Origin: Dysgonomonas sp. 25
Lineage (GTDB): Bacteria > Bacteroidota > Bacteroidia > Bacteroidales > Dysgonomonadaceae
Direction: 5' to 3'
Assembly (NCBI RefSeq): GCF_010501075.1
Contig: NZ_QVMN01000007.1
Location: 251,511-315,510 of the forward strand
DNA: 64,000 bases
Positions within the stretch are counted from its first letter, which is position 1; the number at the start of each line of letters is the position of its first letter. The notes below the pieces were generated by a model. The model had not been told where the DNA came from. It worked only from the letters and a program-made list of their open reading frames with translations, and did no database searches. The position numbers and the translations under genes are program-made. Positions 62,414-64,000 of this stretch are shown one piece after another.

Positions 62414-63388
62414 TTAATTTAATTTGAGTTGTTGCAATTCGATTCCCAATTCCCGAGAGAATTTACGGCTACCTTCAACATTAAGGTGAAGCACATTATA
62501 AAAGTATGCCGTATCGGAAGCCATAGGATCGTCAGCGTAATTGAAAAAAGGAACATCATACTCCCGGCTCACTTTCTCATAATATTGGTTTGCCTGTACC
62601 ACAGTAGCCACCACGTGATCTCTGTCCTTGTACTCGGGACTATAGACGAGTACCAATTCGATACCTGCAGCCTTACATTCTTCAATAAACTGAGTAAATA
62701 AATCTTTATATAACAAATGATTCTCGTAATCATCCTCCCATATATCACGTTTGTCATTGACGCTTTTATCGTAGGGCACCTTGCCATGAGAAAGTGTATA
62801 CCAGTGATAATACACAGGAACATAGCCCTTTCTCCTATATCTTTCTTTTTGAGGGATAAGATAATGTCTTATCGAGAATTTCAGGGCGCTGAAATCACCT
62901 ATATATCTCAGCATAGGAATATAATAATCGCATTTAGAGTAGTTAAGCCACTTGCCAATAGATTGTTGCATTTCCGAATTGAACAGCATAAACGGCAAAA
63001 AGCTCTTTTTGTCGACCTCTGATGGAGAGCGTATCGAAAGATTGTCGAGTGAAAGGACGATTGTTTTAGGCTTATCGTTATAACGTAAATATTCTTGCAA
63101 AAGCTCATATTGGATATTGAAGCGGGAGCCATCGAACGCTAAAACATAGGCTGACATATTCGTTTCCTGCTCCAATATATCCGGATCGACATGATATAAT
63201 GCCCTGGACGATCCCAGAACAAGAATATCTGTATTGATATCTCCGGAATACAAATCATTACAGATTTCGAAATTACCTACATTCTCATACGACTTTCGCA
63301 AGCCTTTAGAAATAAACCAGTCAGCAGGATAGGCCAATACAATTATCGGGCAAACAAATATCAATAGTTTTTTTAGTAGCTTCTTCAT
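62414..63388 (-). CDS. SGNH-like exported acyl-transfer partner protein (module B)
   Basis: 324 residues, paralogue of the 60005 gene. The anchor KKLLIFVCPIIVLAYPADWF is the same, then the sequences part. The nucleophile block reads ILVLGSSRALYHVDP and the late His block YFYNVLHLNVEGSRKF. Other shared points are LRYNDKPKTIVLSLD, FLPFMLFN, YIPMLRYIGDF and LVLVYSPEY, so the fold is the same although most surface residues differ. It lies 7 bp upstream of the module A MBOAT gene and 6 bp downstream of the partial MBOAT of module B. A different acceptor from module A is plausible. Confidence 0.75.
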   Translation of the reverse strand: MKKLLKKLLIFVCPIIVLAYPADWFISKGLRKSYENVGNFEICNDLYSGDINTDILVLGSSRALYHVDPDILEQETNMSAYVLAFDGSRFNIQYELLQEYLRYNDKPKTIVLSLDNLSIRSPSEVDKKSFLPFMLFNSEMQQSIGKWLNYSKCDYYIPMLRYIGDFSALKFSIRHYLIPQKERYRRKGYVPVYYHWYTLSHGKVPYDKSVNDKRDIWEDDYENHLLYKDLFTQFIEECKAAGIELVLVYSPEYKDRDHVVATVVQANQYYEKVSREYDVPFFNYADDPMASDTAYFYNVLHLNVEGSRKFSRELGIELQQLKLN

Positions 63389-64000
63389 TCCTACTTAGAA
63401 TTGGAAATAGATGAATTGTTGCTCGCCTCCGGCAAATAAAATAATAAATACGATAATCATATAATAGAATGCCCACCGGAAGAAGCGGCTACGCTTCGCT
63501 CCGAAGAATTCCAAACCATACTTATTTTCTCTACCTAACCATTCGACAATAAACATCAGCAAAAACATACCGATAGTTATCAAAGTTTTGGTATCATAAT
63601 GAGGTGAGGTAAGTAATTCTTTAGGTATACTTGCAATATATTCGAAAGCATGCGTCATGTTATCAGCACGGAAGAAAATCCAGGCAAAAGCAGCCAGCGC
63701 AAATGTTATTGTTACATGAAAAATCTCTTTTGGCGAAGGGAATAATTTACCTTGCGCCACGACATCCAGATTCTTCCGGTTCTGCTTCATTAGAATAGAC
63801 GGCATAATAAACAAGGCATTCAGACCGCCCCAGGCGATAAATGTCCAGTTAGCGCCATGCCAGAAGCCGCTGACAAGGAATATTATAAATGTGTTGCGTA
63901 TCGTCTTTAACATCGTTCCTCTGCTCCCCCCGAGTGGGAAATAGAGATAGTCGCGAAACCACGAAGACAAGGATATATGCCAACGCCGCCAGAACTCGGC
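63302..64000 (-). repeat. Duplicated segment, right copy (runs off window)
   Basis: Counterpart of 60878-61576. Differences outside the divergent patch at about 63705-63775 are scattered single substitutions, mostly silent. Confidence 0.93.
63395..64000 (-). CDS. MBOAT family O-acyltransferase (module B), 5' part outside window
   Basis: The frame is open to the right window edge, giving the C-terminal 201 residues. It begins in the RRWHISLSSWFRDYLYF block, so the Met that opens an apparent ORF at 63970 is internal. SGFWHGANWTFIAWGGLNAL with the invariant His is present. It differs from module A mainly at residues reading GKLFPSPKEIFHVTITF versus GKLLPSFKDILHVGITF. The remainder of the gene should contain the LPVGISF and GDFSGYSD blocks. 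Confidence 0.92.
   Translation of the reverse strand, partial: AEFWRRWHISLSSWFRDYLYFPLGGSRGTMLKTIRNTFIIFLVSGFWHGANWTFIAWGGLNALFIMPSILMKQNRKNLDVVAQGKLFPSPKEIFHVTITFALAAFAWIFFRADNMTHAFEYIASIPKELLTSPHYDTKTLITIGMFLLMFIVEWLGRENKYGLEFFGAKRSRFFRWAFYYMIIVFIILFAGGEQQFIYFQF

Noticed and set aside
63970..64000. Met codon at 63970 as the start of the last MBOAT gene
   Set aside because: The frame stays open upstream and aligns with the RRWHISLSSW block of the complete paralogue, so the gene is simply cut by the window edge.
1..64000. tRNA, rRNA, transposase, integrase or phage genes
   Set aside because: I looked through the gaps and the coding products and saw none that could be supported; short RNA genes without a known motif could still be missed.

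Overview
The window reads as chromosomal DNA of a Bacteroidota member, most likely order Bacteroidales. A Dysgonomonas-like genus is my guess from overall protein flavour, and it is unproven. The evidence is the set of Bacteroidota-restricted families (DUF4271, DUF3822, DUF5686, DUF4434, DUF3078, FISUMP), the many lipoproteins with a Cys a few residues after a MKK-type leader, and repeated promoter boxes of the TAnnTTTG type used by the Bacteroidota primary sigma factor. I see no rRNA, tRNA, transposase, integrase, phage gene or CRISPR array.

Region 1 (1-8377, + strand) is a carbohydrate locus: two tandem GHL10-type glycosidase-like lipoproteins (the first cut by the window edge), a phosphodiester glycosidase, a ROK regulator, a DUF5009/HGSNAT-like membrane protein, a DUF4434 Tat-type protein and an MFS sugar porter. 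Region 2 (8448-23297) is mixed housekeeping: a cobalamin-riboswitch-controlled BtuF-like binding protein, a GNAT enzyme, a GT-C-like membrane protein, an operon of DUF3822, rsmD and a Cys-less alkyltransferase-like protein, a RecD/Pif1-like helicase, a phosphoesterase, menA, a DUF5686 outer-membrane protein, an ABC exporter and an ectoine-type aspartate kinase.

Region 3 (23677-29780) is an energy-transduction locus: exbB, exbD, exbD, tonB, a small membrane protein, a PstS-like lipoprotein and a TPR protein. Region 4 (29860-36996) holds metK behind a SAM-II-type riboswitch, a DUF4271 protein, hemD, a 1.15 kb gene-free block with a 300-bp tandem repeat, a YgjP-type metalloprotease, cytidine deaminase, a glucosaminidase-LysM protein and a DUF3078 protein. 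Region 5 (37245-53155, all on the - strand) carries an OmpA protein, GDP-fucose synthesis (gmd-fcl), a thioredoxin-like lipid-facing protein, cardiolipin synthase, rsgA with two overlapping small genes, frr, pyrH, an S41 protease, coaD, recQ, clpX and clpP.

Region 6 (53380-64000) has a FISUMP surface protein, a 1.1 kb palindrome-rich gene-free block, the rsfS-ftsH-cdsA cluster, a YitT protein, and a cassette array of alternating SGNH-like and MBOAT O-acyltransferase genes that runs off the right edge. The array is the most interesting coding feature: two modules at a constant 2,424-bp offset share near-identical MBOAT ends, junctions and SGNH membrane anchors, yet the SGNH catalytic parts are strongly diverged. 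The most interesting non-coding feature is a dispersed 40-nt element with conserved flanks and an inner stem that differs between copies but stays paired.
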